Assembly (NCBI GenBank): GCA_016195915.1
Contig: JACPYS010000006.1
Span: forward strand, 1-64,000
Length of the DNA: 64,000 nucleotides
Direction of reading: 5' to 3'
DNA from: Betaproteobacteria bacterium
GTDB lineage: Bacteria > Pseudomonadota > Gammaproteobacteria > Burkholderiales > SG8-39
Of the stretch, positions 1 to 8,376 are shown one piece after another (position 1 is the first letter of the stretch; each line of letters opens with the position of its first letter). The position numbers and the translations under genes were made by a program. The notes beneath the pieces were generated by a model. It made no database searches. It was given only the letters and a program-made list of their open reading frames with translations, and was not told the DNA's origin.

Positions 1-566
1 CGCCGCTCCGCCTGCTGCTCGGGGATGGTGCACTGCTCGAGCAGATCGAGCGTGAAGATCAGGTTGCTGTGCGCCTCGTGGTAATCGGGCCGGAGTTCCA
101 GCGCACGCGCGTAGCTCGACTTCGCATCCGCTACGCGGCCGAGCGCTTCGAGCGCGTCTGCGAGGCCGACCCACGCTTCCGGAAAATCTGCGCGAAATTG
201 CAGTGCCGTGCGAAAGTCCTCTTCCGCTTGCGAGAAATCACCGCCGATCAGTCGTGCGAGGGCCAGGTTGTAATGCGCGGCGGCATAGCCAGGATCCAGG
301 GCAATCGAGCGCCGGTAAGACGCGACCGCCGACGGAAGGTCTCCCCGGGCTTGCAATGCAATGCCGAGATTCATGTGGCCAGGCGCGAATTGCGGATCCG
401 CGTCTATGGCAGATTGGTAGCATCGCAATGCGTCTTCCGCCGCGCCGGCACCCTCGGCGGCGATGCCGCGATCGACGAGTTCCTGTGCACGAAGGCGGCT
501 CCCCTTGGGCGGCACAGGCGCCCCCTGTGCATCCCGCCGGAAGAACTCGCGAAGGGAGAAATTCAC
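1..566 (-). CDS. TPR-repeat protein, likely SPINDLY-like O-GlcNAc transferase (partial, runs off the left edge)
   Basis: This reading frame is missing from the ORF track because it begins with GTG and leaves the window. Read on the minus strand it opens as (M)NFSLREFFRRDAQG and continues into at least three tetratricopeptide repeats of the type 'HMNLGIALQARGDLPSAV' and 'HYNLALARL'. The last visible stretch, 'HSNLIFTLDLLEQCT', matches the linker that precedes the glycosyltransferase part in SPINDLY-like proteins; the next gene upstream has the equivalent 'LRSNLLLCLNHLES'. The start lies 16 bases after the stop of that neighbour, so the two are probably co-transcribed. By family, the missing C-terminus should be a Glyco_transf_41 catalytic domain, but that part is not in the window. 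No strong ribosome binding site is visible before the GTG. Confidence 0.75.
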   Translation of the reverse strand, partial: MNFSLREFFRRDAQGAPVPPKGSRLRAQELVDRGIAAEGAGAAEDALRCYQSAIDADPQFAPGHMNLGIALQARGDLPSAVASYRRSIALDPGYAAAHYNLALARLIGGDFSQAEEDFRTALQFRADFPEAWVGLADALEALGRVADAKSSYARALELRPDYHEAHSNLIFTLDLLEQCTIPEQQAER

Positions 567-582
567 TTGTCAGCCCGCGCGT

Positions 583-2619
583 TCAGCTGCCTGCGGAGCC
601 GTTTTGCACAGCGCACCAGTGCCTCCATATGCGCCGGAACTGCGTTTCCATCTGTCTGGCGAACATTGGCCCGTCCATCAGCGCTGATTTCTCGAGCAAC
701 GGCCGTAAAGCGGACTTGAGTTCCGCAATTCGCTGCGGCGTCCGGCACAACGTCACGCACTTTTCCGCATACTCCCCGGGTGAGGACGCGATCAGCTCGC
801 TGAGTCCAAGCATCGAAAGTATGCTCGCTGCGCTGCGGGAAGCCGAAGTCTCGCCAGCCAGCGATACCACGGGTACGCCCATCCACAGCGCGTCGAGTGT
901 CGTGGCTGCGCTGCTATAGGGGTGGGAGTCAAGCGCAACATCCACATCGCGCAACAGTTCAAAATATTTGTCCACGGTGGTGGTGCGCGCAAGCAGGCGC
1001 AGGCGTTCCGGTTCGATTCCGGCGGCTGCGAATCGTTCACGAAATATCAGTTGTGCCTGCCCTTCTGGAATACCGGCTGCGAGGAGCGTGGCGTTGGGTA
1101 TCACCTTCATGATCCGGCACCAGGCGCCGAGGACGGTGGGTGAGAGCTTCTGGAAATGGTTGAACGAGCCGAGCGTCGGTCCGGCCCCGGCATCTTTCGG
1201 TGCGTCCGGCGCCGCGGCGGGAACGATATATGGCCGGTAGCACCATTGGCTGATCGGAAGCCGGATCAGTTGCTCGGAATGGAAACGTTCGCTCAGCCCG
1301 GGCGGATCCACGACGTGATCGGTAATCCGGTAGTCCATGTTTGTCAGGCCGGTCGTATTCGGATAGCCGAGCCAGCAGACTTGCACCGGTGCGGGCTTGC
1401 GCGCGAACACGCCCAGCCTCACCGCGCCGGAATGCCCGGAAAGATCGAACAATATGTCGACGCAGTCCACTTCGATTCGCGCGGCAAGCGCTTCATCCGG
1501 CAAGTCGGCGACGTCTCTCCAGGCATCGGAGCACCGGCGGATGCGCTCGGTCATGTCGTCATTGTGCGACCCCGAGTGATAACAGAATACCTCGAACCGC
1601 GACCGGTCAAGGTGCTCTATCAAAGGCTCGAGAAAATGCGCTACCGGATGCCGGCGGAAATCCCCGGACACGTATCCCAAGCGCAGACGCCGCTCGGGTT
1701 CCGGCGCATTCGGCAATTGCCGCGATCGCGATCCACGGATCAGGCGCGCGATGCGGCCGTATTCCTGGTGTTCGCGAAAGATCGTCTCGCGATCCACCGA
1801 TTCGAGATGATTGAGGCACAGCAGCAGGTTGCTGCGCAGCCCCTGTTGTCCCGGGCTGCGATTGAGCACGCGCCGATACAGATCAACCGCCTCGTTTAGG
1901 CTTCCCTTGCCCCCAAGCAGGTCCCCGAGCGCATGGGTCAGGTCCATGTTCTCCGGATTCGATGCGATCGCCTCGCGCAGGGCAGTTTCGGATTGATCGA
2001 ATTTCCCCTGGGACTTGAGGATCAGCGACTTGTTGTATACAGCTCCTGCATAGTCGGGCCGCATGCGGATGGCCGCATCGAGTTGCTCGAGCGCGCGATC
2101 CGGCTGCCCGCGTGCCTCGAATATTTCGGCCAGCAAGACCAGTGCTTCGGGAAACCCGGGCCGGGCCTCGAGCGCGGAGCGCAGCGCCGATTCCGCCGAA
2201 TCGGCATTGCCCGATTCCACCAACGCCAATCCGCGGTTGTAGTGGGCCGCAGCCGAATTCGATTCGATTGCAATCGCCCGATCAAACGCGGCCAGGGCTT
2301 CGGCAACGCGTCCGAGTTCCCGCAAAGCGTTGCCAAGGTTCACCTGCGCATCGGCGTGTCCCGCATCCAAGGCTGTGGCATCCGCGTATAGCGCGCGCGC
2401 CCGTTCGAAGTCGCCGTCTTCCTCCGCGCGCTGTCCGTCCGCGATCAGCCTTGCCAAGTTGCGCCGCCGGATCGCGGCAGCGCGAAGCGGATCATCCGAT
2501 GCAGATGCCCGGCTCGCGAGAGCATTCGCGCGTTTGGCAAGCCTCAGGAGCAACGCTTCAAGTATTTTCCCCACGCCCTTTCCAACGCGCCACTGGATGC
2601 GCCATAATAACTTGAACAC
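583..2619 (-). CDS. SPINDLY-like TPR / O-linked GlcNAc transferase family protein
   Basis: The protein of about 678 residues has an N-terminal helical lead, then roughly seven TPR units (residues ~50-290, e.g. 'AHYNRGLALVESGNADSAES'), then a Glyco_transf_41 catalytic region. Visible catalytic-domain signatures are 'LRLGYVSGDFRRHPVAHF', 'VQVCWLGYPNTTGLTNMDYR' and 'TLDALWMGVPVVSLAG'. The family transfers a sugar from a nucleotide sugar to protein Ser/Thr; in bacteria flagellin or surface proteins are common targets, but no target is shown here. The ORF track extends it to 3261, across two well-supported plus-strand genes. I therefore choose the GTG at 2619 (reading VFKLLWRIQW), which leaves a 39-base divergent gap to the next gene. 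A second copy of the same family follows downstream. Confidence 0.85.
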   Translation of the reverse strand: MFKLLWRIQWRVGKGVGKILEALLLRLAKRANALASRASASDDPLRAAAIRRRNLARLIADGQRAEEDGDFERARALYADATALDAGHADAQVNLGNALRELGRVAEALAAFDRAIAIESNSAAAHYNRGLALVESGNADSAESALRSALEARPGFPEALVLLAEIFEARGQPDRALEQLDAAIRMRPDYAGAVYNKSLILKSQGKFDQSETALREAIASNPENMDLTHALGDLLGGKGSLNEAVDLYRRVLNRSPGQQGLRSNLLLCLNHLESVDRETIFREHQEYGRIARLIRGSRSRQLPNAPEPERRLRLGYVSGDFRRHPVAHFLEPLIEHLDRSRFEVFCYHSGSHNDDMTERIRRCSDAWRDVADLPDEALAARIEVDCVDILFDLSGHSGAVRLGVFARKPAPVQVCWLGYPNTTGLTNMDYRITDHVVDPPGLSERFHSEQLIRLPISQWCYRPYIVPAAAPDAPKDAGAGPTLGSFNHFQKLSPTVLGAWCRIMKVIPNATLLAAGIPEGQAQLIFRERFAAAGIEPERLRLLARTTTVDKYFELLRDVDVALDSHPYSSAATTLDALWMGVPVVSLAGETSASRSAASILSMLGLSELIASSPGEYAEKCVTLCRTPQRIAELKSALRPLLEKSALMDGPMFARQMETQFRRIWRHWCAVQNGSAGS

Positions 2620-2658
2620 AAGCGCGATCCCCGGGGTCGCCGCGCCCGGACTTCTAGA

Positions 2659-2955
2659 ATGTTCAACTGGTTCAATGCGACGGATGCAGTCGCGCAAGGC
2701 AAGGAGATCGCGCTCAGCGTATCCGGGCTGCTCGGAGCGTCGGAAGCCGGTGGAATCAGGCGCGCGGAAGGGAAGATCCGGGAGAAATTCGAGCGGCTCA
2801 TCGAGAGATCCACTGCGGCAGTGCGCGGCCGCCGGTTCAATCTCTACCAGAAGGCGAAATTTGCAAATACGCTCAAATGGGAACTGCGCGAAGCCGGATA
2901 CCCGGATGAATTCATCGACGAATTCCTGACCTTCATCCTGGTGCGGACCCGCTGA
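2659..2955 (+). CDS. conserved small protein of unknown function
   Basis: A 98-residue soluble, largely helical protein starting MFNWFNATDAVAQGKEIA and rich in charged residues in the middle. There is no signal peptide or membrane segment. It is divergent from the SPINDLY-like gene and lies 3 bases before the methyltransferase-like gene, so it is probably its operon partner. I do not recognise a named family. Coding is supported by the clean start, the tight spacing and the compact fit between neighbours. Confidence 0.6.
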   Translation: MFNWFNATDAVAQGKEIALSVSGLLGASEAGGIRRAEGKIREKFERLIERSTAAVRGRRFNLYQKAKFANTLKWELREAGYPDEFIDEFLTFILVRTR

Positions 2956-2958
2956 TAA

Positions 2959-3618
2959 GTGCTGCTGCGTTTTCTCGGCTCGCTGGTTCGCCCCGGCGGC
3001 AGCTCGGATTCCCCGGCGCGCGCCCGGCCGCGCGTTCTCGATGCCGGCGGACACAGCACGGCGAATCCCATTCCCGCGCACTTCCGCGATTGGGAGCGCG
3101 TAGTGCTTGGCGTCGAATCTCACGCCGGTCCTGGACTCGCCTGCGATGCGCGTGATCTCGTTTCGCTTCCGTCGGCACAGTTTGACGCGGTGTACTGCTT
3201 CCATCAGCTGGAGCAATATCACAGGCTCGACGGCGTCAACGTGCTGCGCGGCTTCATGCATCTATTGAAACCCGGCGGTTTTGCGCAGATGGTGGTGACG
3301 GACCTGCATGCCGTGATGCAGGCAATTGCCGGTGCGAACGTGGACTTGCAGACGGTGTTATATCAATCGCCGGCGGGACCGATTGCGATCGAGGATCTGA
3401 TCTACGGATCTGACGGGCAGCCTGAATCTCCGGGCGCAGCGCGCCATGCGCATCGGTCGGAATTCACGCCCCGATCGCTATGCGAGGCTTTGACTCGGGC
3501 TGGTTTCGCGGAGATCCATGCACAGGTCGTGCAGGAGAATTTCGAGATCACGGCGTTCGCGTTCAAGTCCGCCTCTACGAAGGCGCAGCGCAGCGTGCTC
3601 AATCTGCCAGCCGCGTGA
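2959..3618 (+). CDS. SAM-dependent methyltransferase-like protein
   Basis: A protein of 219 residues beginning at a GTG three bases after the previous stop. The middle has a class I methyltransferase layout: 'PRVLDAGGHSTANPIP' sits where the glycine-rich motif I lies, and 'LLKPGGFAQMVVTDL' matches the post-motif strand-turn typical of Methyltransf_11 proteins. Motif I is degenerate (DAGG-H instead of DxGxGxG), so catalytic activity is uncertain. The substrate is unknown. It lies between a glycosyltransferase gene and pilin genes, which makes a surface or glycan role conceivable, but this is only context. Confidence 0.6.
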   Translation: MLLRFLGSLVRPGGSSDSPARARPRVLDAGGHSTANPIPAHFRDWERVVLGVESHAGPGLACDARDLVSLPSAQFDAVYCFHQLEQYHRLDGVNVLRGFMHLLKPGGFAQMVVTDLHAVMQAIAGANVDLQTVLYQSPAGPIAIEDLIYGSDGQPESPGAARHAHRSEFTPRSLCEALTRAGFAEIHAQVVQENFEITAFAFKSASTKAQRSVLNLPAA

Positions 3619-3636
3619 AGTCATTCTGGCGCAGAG

Positions 3637-3666
3637 GAAAAAAACGGGCGCCGGAAGGCGCCCGTC
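3637..3666 (-). terminator. Rho-independent terminator of pilin gene 1
   Basis: On the minus strand a perfect GGGCGCC/GGCGCCC stem with a short loop is followed by a run of seven T residues, 22 bases after the pilin stop. A shorter T-rich tail on the plus strand means it may also stop transcription from the methyltransferase-like gene. Confidence 0.85.
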
Positions 3667-3688
3667 TTCTTCGCTTCCTTCCGACTGA

Positions 3689-4120
3689 TTAGCGGCAGCT
3701 GGCCGGACGATACTTCGAGGAGGTACTGCCCGAGCTGCACGACCATGCGATCGCATCCGAGGGGACCGCGCCGGTTCCAAGTGCGGCGCCGCCTGCGGTT
3801 GGAATGAGAAGGATCGTTCCGCCGCCTGCGGTCGCGTTATAGGTGATCGTGATCGTGCCGGTGGCGGCGGCGACCGCAAGACCCGATACGTTGTTGGTCC
3901 CGGTCGGCGGCGTGTAGCCTACCGTAAGGCTGCTGGCACCGTTAGCCGCGTTCTCGGCGACCGCTGTCTTGGCCGCGGAAGCCAGACTGAGCCCCTCGGT
4001 GATCCGCGCGCGGACCGTGTAATCCTGGTAGGCCGGAATCGCCACTGCGGCCAGGATGCCGATAATGGCAACGACGATCATCAGTTCGATAAGGGTAAAG
4101 CCCTGCTGTATGCGTTTCAT
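3689..4120 (-). CDS. type IV pilin (PilA-type), copy 1
   Basis: The 143-residue protein starts [20 protein letters not shown], a class III signal: a short positive leader cut after Gly7 by prepilin peptidase, then N-methyl-Phe and Glu+5 and the hydrophobic helix that packs in the pilus core. The C-terminus carries two cysteines ('[17 protein letters not shown]') that should form the disulfide-bounded loop. The ORF track starts 58 residues too early; the ATG at 4118-4120 is preceded by a GGAG-type ribosome binding site. It differs from the pilin next door at only about 13 of 143 positions. Each copy has its own sigma-54-like promoter and terminator, so they are separate units. Which copy is the main pilus subunit cannot be told. 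Confidence 0.93.
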   Translation of the reverse strand: MKRIQQGFTLIELMIVVAIIGILAAVAIPAYQDYTVRARITEGLSLASAAKTAVAENAANGASSLTVGYTPPTGTNNVSGLAVAAATGTITITYNATAGGGTILLIPTAGGAALGTGAVPSDAIAWSCSSGSTSSKYRPASCR

Positions 4121-4175
4121 GGGATCTCCAAGAGTTTGATCATTACGGGACGGCCAATCCGCCACGTAGATACCC

Positions 4176-4192
4176 AAGCAGAATCCGTTCCC
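4176..4192 (-). promoter_or_regulatory. sigma-54-type promoter of pilin gene 1
   Basis: The minus strand reads GGGAACGGATTCTGCTT, which keeps the invariant GG at -24 and GC at -12 with the 10-base spacing between them. It shares the inner GGATTCTGC with the promoter-like site of the second pilin. Pilin genes in many proteobacteria depend on RpoN and PilSR. The match to TGGCAC-N5-TTGC is weaker here than upstream of copy 2. Confidence 0.6.
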
Positions 4193-4366
4193 GCTCCAGA
4201 AAAAATTCAACAATTTGATTATCTTATGATTATCAAACCATGGGCGCAGCGCGTGGTGACATATTTCGTCACATCTAGTGCCACGCCTGGTCAATTTTGG
4301 TCGTCTATGCGTTGCGATTCACACGATGACGCGCGCAACATTGGATGCCGCCTCGCGACCAAAGCG

Positions 4367-4394
4367 AAAACGGGCGCCGAACGGCGCCCGTCTT
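4367..4394 (-). terminator. Rho-independent terminator of pilin gene 2
   Basis: On the minus strand a GGGCGCCG/CGGCGCCC stem with a very short loop is followed by TTTT, about 18 bases after the second pilin stop. The stem is nearly identical to that after copy 1, showing that the duplication included the terminator. Confidence 0.8.
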
Positions 4395-4411
4395 CATGCC
4401 GTTCGGGCTGA

Positions 4412-4843
4412 TTAACGGCAGCTGGCCGGACGATACTTCGAGGAGGTGCTGCCCGAGCTGCACGACCATGCGATCGCATCCGTGGGTACCGCGCCGGTTG
4501 CAAGCGCCGCGCCGCCCGCGGTTGGAATCAGAAGGATTGTTCCGCCGCCTGCGTTCGCGTTATAGGTGATCGTGATCTGGCCAGTGGCGGCAGCGACCGC
4601 CAAACCGGACACGTTCGTGGTCGCCGAAGGAGCCGTATAGCCCAAGGTGAGATCCGAAGCGCCATTTGCGGCGTTCTCGGCAACGGAAGTCTTGGCCGCC
4701 CCCGCAAGACTGAGGCCCTCAGTGATCCGCGCACGCACCGTGTAGTCTTGATAGGCCGGAATTGCCACGGCGGCCAGAATGCCGATGATGGCCACCACGA
4801 TCATCAGTTCGATAAGCGTAAAGCCCTGTTGCAAGCGCTTCAT
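4412..4843 (-). CDS. type IV pilin (PilA-type), copy 2
   Basis: A 143-residue major-pilin-like protein beginning [20 protein letters not shown], with the prepilin peptidase site after Gly7, the conserved Glu+5 and the C-terminal cysteine pair. Differences from copy 1 cluster around residues 63-75 and a few surface positions, as expected for exposed pilin loops. The ATG at 4841-4843 follows a TTGGAGG ribosome binding site, so the longer ORF in the track (to 4900) is not used. It assembles in the inner membrane into type IV pili for adhesion, twitching or DNA uptake. The upstream sigma-54-like site is the better of the two. Confidence 0.93.
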   Translation of the reverse strand: MKRLQQGFTLIELMIVVAIIGILAAVAIPAYQDYTVRARITEGLSLAGAAKTSVAENAANGASDLTLGYTAPSATTNVSGLAVAAATGQITITYNANAGGGTILLIPTAGGAALATGAVPTDAIAWSCSSGSTSSKYRPASCR

Positions 4844-4899
4844 AATACCTCCAAAGTTGTTAGATTGAGGCGACAGCGAAGCCGTCGGCCCTCCTTCCA

Positions 4900-4915
4900 T
4901 GCAGAATCCATGCCA
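4900..4915 (-). promoter_or_regulatory. sigma-54 promoter of pilin gene 2
   Basis: The minus strand reads TGGCATGGATTCTGCA, matching TGGCAC-N5-TTGCW with two substitutions and exact GG/GC spacing. It lies about 57 bases before the ATG. A TATAAT box further upstream on the same strand (near 4945) could give a weak housekeeping promoter, but no good -35 element accompanies it. Confidence 0.72.
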
Positions 4916-5177
4916 ATTGCCGCCAACAGATCTAAGCGCCTGATTATAGAGCGCACGACAAAACCTGCATCACGAAAGGTGCCTGAATTTGTCAGGAGTC
5001 GACGCGAAGATGGTCACCTTACGCGCCGAACCCAACTGACATTTCCGCCTTTCAGGCAACGCTCGGAACACCCTCGCTCCGGACGCGGTGCGCGAGAACC
5101 GCCCCCGGTCGGAATGAGAAGGATCGTTCCGCAAATGGTCAGTTTGGAGGCTTGGCCGGTGTGACTTTTCGCACGTC
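4916..5177. other. intergenic region between pilin gene 2 promoter and soxB
   Basis: No convincing gene is present. The stretch holds the upstream region of the second pilin promoter and, near its right end, a short fragment of pilin coding sequence listed separately. The ORFs shown here by the track (e.g. 4970-5209) have no recognisable product. Confidence 0.6.
5101..5132 (-). pseudogene. fragment of a third pilin gene
   Basis: Thirty-two bases match pilin copy 1 (3791-3822) with three mismatches, including 22 identical bases in a row; it corresponds to the '[13 protein letters not shown]' part of the protein on the minus strand. No pilin start, leader or stop surrounds it. It looks like the remains of an eroded third copy or a recombination scrap. 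Confidence 0.6.
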
Positions 5178-6881
5178 TTACGCGACGCCCGGGTTCGCGT
5201 CCACTCCAATCAGGCGCGGAAGGTTCAGTTTTTTTTGTGGCACCGTCTTGCGCTCACGCAGATAGCGCACCACGACGTCCCAGATCGGTTCACCCGAGGC
5301 GCCTTCGGCGACCGGCGCCCAGCCCGCAACCTTATACGTCTTGTGCGCTTCGATCGGTTTGCCTTCGAACCGCATTTCGCTGATGCGCGCGCCGATTTTC
5401 GCGTTCGGGTCGCAGGTGTAACTCATGCCGCCGACGCGCACCATGTCGCCACCCTGCTGCAGGTACGGATCCGGATTGAACAGGTTATCGCAAACGTCCT
5501 CGAGGATCGCCTTGATCTGTTCGCCGCGCATCTCGGTGAGCGTGGACCAGGGATAGGTGATGGCCGTCTGGTCCATCACGTTTTCCAGCGTAATCGCCTG
5601 GCCGGGAAGGATCGACGTGCCCCAGCGGAATCCGGGCGAGAATGCGATCTGCGCGCCTTTCGCTTCGATCAGCGCATCGAGGATCATCTGGTCGAAGCTG
5701 CCATTGAAGTTGCCGCGCCTGAAGAGCAGGCCCTCGGTGAGCGCGAGCTTCTCGCCGAGTCTCGCGGCATGCGGCGCCCGCGATGCCTCGATGTAGGCGG
5801 ACATCGTCGCATCCGCCGGCAGAAGCTCGCTGAAAACAGGCATCAATCGATATCGGAAATCACTCAGCTTGCCGCCCCGAACGTCGAGGTCCACCAGCGC
5901 GAGGAACTTTCCATTCGAGCCGGAGTTCGTGACGAGCGTCGTGCCGCCGGCGTTGCGCACGATCACCGGCGCCGGAATGCCGTCGTGGGTGTGTCCTCCG
6001 AGGATCAGGTCGATGCCCCGCACGCGGCCGGCGAGCTTGAGGTCGACGTCCATTCCATTGTGCGAAAGCAGCACCACGAGTTGTGCGCCCGTGGCGCGCA
6101 CTTCGTCGAGCAGTTTCTGCAGCTGCACTTCCTGGATCCCGAACGTCCAGTCGGGGACCATGTGGCGCGGATTGGCGATCGGCGTGTAGGGAAACGCCTG
6201 GCCGACGATCGCGAGCGGCACGCCGTTGATCGTGCGCAGGCTGTAGGGCTTGAACACCGGGTCCTCGAAGTCCGCGGTCTTGACGTTCTGCGCCAGGAAC
6301 TCGATGCTGCCAAGCTCTTCTTCCACCGCCCGCTTCACGCGCTCGGCGCCGTACGTGAACTCCCAGTGCGCGGTCATCAGGTCGACGCCGAGCAGCTTCT
6401 GCGCGCCGATCATGTCGGCGCCCTTTGTCCAGAGGGAGACTGCCGATCCCTGCCACGTATCGCCGCCGTCGAGCAGCAGTGCGCGGGGACGTTCAGCGCG
6501 CAGCCGCTTCACCAGCGTGGCAAGGTGCGCAAAGCCGCCGACCCTGCCGTAGCGCAGCGCCGCGTGCTCGAAGTCCAGATGGGTGAACGCATAGGCCCCG
6601 CGCGAGCCTGCTGCGACGCCGAAATTCCTGAGCAGCGCCTCGCCGACCAGGTGCGGCGGTTTTCCGGCGGCTGCAGCCACGCCGATGTTGACGTTCGGCT
6701 CGCGGAAGTACGTGGGCAGCAACTGCGCGTGGCAATCGGTGTAGTGCAGCAGGCTGACGTTGCCGAATCTCGGGGCCGCGTAAAGCTCGTCGGCGGCCTG
6801 CGCTGCGGATTGCCCGGCGCGCAGGGACGCGCCAGCGGCGGCCGCGAGCGCGAGCAGCCTCAGGAACTCCCTGCGCTGCAC
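5178..6881 (-). CDS. soxB: SoxB, thiosulfohydrolase of the Sox system
   Basis: SoxB hydrolyses the terminal sulfone of thiosulfate-loaded SoxYZ, releasing sulfate in the periplasm. The 567-residue protein has a twin-arginine leader (MQRREFLRLL, then an Ala-rich segment). A metallophosphoesterase fold follows, with visible metal-ligand motifs 'LHYTDCHAQL', 'GGDTWQGS', 'LLSHNGMDVD' and 'GGHTHDG'. A 5'-nucleotidase-like C-terminal domain completes it ('NFNGSFDQMILDAL'). Length is normal for SoxB. It is the last gene of soxYZAXB; its start abuts the stop of soxX, implying translational coupling. No soxCD follows. Confidence 0.97.
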   Translation of the reverse strand: MQRREFLRLLALAAAAGASLRAGQSAAQAADELYAAPRFGNVSLLHYTDCHAQLLPTYFREPNVNIGVAAAAGKPPHLVGEALLRNFGVAAGSRGAYAFTHLDFEHAALRYGRVGGFAHLATLVKRLRAERPRALLLDGGDTWQGSAVSLWTKGADMIGAQKLLGVDLMTAHWEFTYGAERVKRAVEEELGSIEFLAQNVKTADFEDPVFKPYSLRTINGVPLAIVGQAFPYTPIANPRHMVPDWTFGIQEVQLQKLLDEVRATGAQLVVLLSHNGMDVDLKLAGRVRGIDLILGGHTHDGIPAPVIVRNAGGTTLVTNSGSNGKFLALVDLDVRGGKLSDFRYRLMPVFSELLPADATMSAYIEASRAPHAARLGEKLALTEGLLFRRGNFNGSFDQMILDALIEAKGAQIAFSPGFRWGTSILPGQAITLENVMDQTAITYPWSTLTEMRGEQIKAILEDVCDNLFNPDPYLQQGGDMVRVGGMSYTCDPNAKIGARISEMRFEGKPIEAHKTYKVAGWAPVAEGASGEPIWDVVVRYLRERKTVPQKKLNLPRLIGVDANPGVA

Positions 6882-7487
6882 TTACTTGTTCACCGGCGAC
6901 GCCGGATCGAGAAGCAGCGCAACCAGGTCCTTGATCTGCTGCTCGGTGAGCGTACCCGCATGGCCGAGCCGCGGCATCTGGGAGCAGAGGTTGTAGGCCT
7001 TGGCGTTGTAAATCTTGCCATAGACGTACTGCTGCACCTGTGGACCGTTGCCTCGCTTGTTTCCAAAACCGAGCAGGCTCGGCGCGAGCGTGCCGTGCGA
7101 CTGCTCCTGCGGCGAGAGCTGGTGACAGTTGTAGCAGCTCCCTCCCGCGGCAGCGCCGGTCTGGTCGTTCCACATCGAGCCGCGTCCGCTCTGCGCAATC
7201 GCCTCGCCGCGTTTCCATTCGCCCATCAGGCTGCCCGACGGGAACACGATGGTCCTCATCTGATCGGCTTCCAGTGCTTTGGCCACCTCGGCGGGTGGTT
7301 GGTCGCCCGACAAGGTGCAGATGCGCTGCAATCCATCCTGTACCACGCGGTCCATCGTCGCCTGTCCGCGCGCGTGGAAGTCGCGCTGAAGAACCCCGAG
7401 CGTCTGCTGATCGGACGGCTCCGCACAGGTGAGTGGCGTCGCGGCGGCCGCAGCAAGGCCGAGGGTAATTGTGAGAGTCGTATGCAT
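6882..7487 (-). CDS. soxX: SoxX, cytochrome c subunit of the SoxAX complex
   Basis: The small c-type cytochrome partner of SoxA; it receives electrons when SoxAX couples thiosulfate to the SoxY cysteine. A signal peptide occupies about residues 1-22. A single haem motif CYNCH lies at residues 118-122, and Met171 in 'CSQMPRLGH' is the likely sixth haem ligand. The extended segment before the haem domain, up to about residue 80, is seen in longer SoxX proteins. It lies 12 bases after soxA and directly before soxB. Confidence 0.95.
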   Translation of the reverse strand: MHTTLTITLGLAAAAATPLTCAEPSDQQTLGVLQRDFHARGQATMDRVVQDGLQRICTLSGDQPPAEVAKALEADQMRTIVFPSGSLMGEWKRGEAIAQSGRGSMWNDQTGAAAGGSCYNCHQLSPQEQSHGTLAPSLLGFGNKRGNGPQVQQYVYGKIYNAKAYNLCSQMPRLGHAGTLTEQQIKDLVALLLDPASPVNK

Positions 7488-7499
7488 GTCGGCCCCCGA

Positions 7500-8309
7500 T
7501 CAGCGCTTGGTGCCCGGACCGCGATAAGGCTCACCCTTTCCCGTCGCGACCAGGAACATGTTCACTGCGATCGTCGCGTCGGAAACGAAATTCGGTTCCG
7601 GCATACGCATCTGGCGGTAGCAGTCGTTGATGCGCCATTGCATCGTCTTGAACTGGCTGTTGGAGACGCGATAGGCTGGCCAGGTCGCAACCACCGCGCG
7701 CGCGCCCGCCGGTGTCGAAAGCACCGGCAGTTCCTGCATGCGGATGCGCTTGCCTTCTTCGCCGTGGCAGCTGGCGCAGGAAAAATCCCATGCGCCGGCG
7801 CGGTAGAAAAACAGTGTCCTGCCGAGCTCGTAGGACGCCTTTTCCTTCGGATGCCGCGTTCCGGGCGACACCGCAACGCCGCGCGACTCGCCCGCGACGT
7901 ACGCCGACAGGTATTCCATCTCCGAAGGATTGTCGTCATCGCCGAACACGCGTTTGGTGGCTTCCTCCCGTGTCCGGCCCTGCAAGCTCGTCATGCAGTG
8001 GAGCAGGCGCGCTTCGAGATCCATCACGCGGTCCGTATCGGGAAAATAGCGGGGCAGGCGCGCATACGCGCCCTTCACCACGCCGGGTCCCCGGCCGAGG
8101 TCGCAGGCTTCGAGTGAGGCGCCTTTCGGTCCCTGTTTCTTCTTCCACAGCGCCTCGCCCTGCAGTTCGTACAACTCCACCGGGCTGCTGTCCGCAATCA
8201 TCTTCTGATATTTCTCGATCTCCTTCTTTGTGTCCTGCCCCTGCACGCTGAGCGCCGCGAGCGCCAAAGCCAAAGCGGGCGCGAGCGCACTGGTTCGGCT
8301 TCGAAACAT
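7500..8309 (-). CDS. soxA: SoxA, L-cysteine S-thiosulfotransferase subunit
   Basis: SoxA carries the active site that oxidatively links thiosulfate to the SoxY swinging-arm cysteine. The 269-residue protein has a signal peptide (residues ~1-24), one CXXCH haem site CASCH at 178-182, and the active-site cysteine Cys230 in 'RINDCYRQMRMPEPNF'. Cys69 and Cys105 stand where dihaem SoxA proteins have the first haem region or a disulfide; no CXXCH is present there, so this is the single-haem type. It is third in the minus-strand operon after soxY and soxZ. Confidence 0.95.
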   Translation of the reverse strand: MFRSRTSALAPALALALAALSVQGQDTKKEIEKYQKMIADSSPVELYELQGEALWKKKQGPKGASLEACDLGRGPGVVKGAYARLPRYFPDTDRVMDLEARLLHCMTSLQGRTREEATKRVFGDDDNPSEMEYLSAYVAGESRGVAVSPGTRHPKEKASYELGRTLFFYRAGAWDFSCASCHGEEGKRIRMQELPVLSTPAGARAVVATWPAYRVSNSQFKTMQWRINDCYRQMRMPEPNFVSDATIAVNMFLVATGKGEPYRGPGTKR

Positions 8310-8376
8310 TTCGACCCTCCTTGTTGTATTGAAACCACCAGCCGCGCGTCTGAGCGCGCGTGCCGCTCATTGCTGC

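Noticed and set aside
5235-8117. 960-residue plus-strand ORF across soxB, soxX and soxA
   Set aside because: Antisense shadow in codon-position-biased DNA; the sox genes on the other strand have complete motifs.
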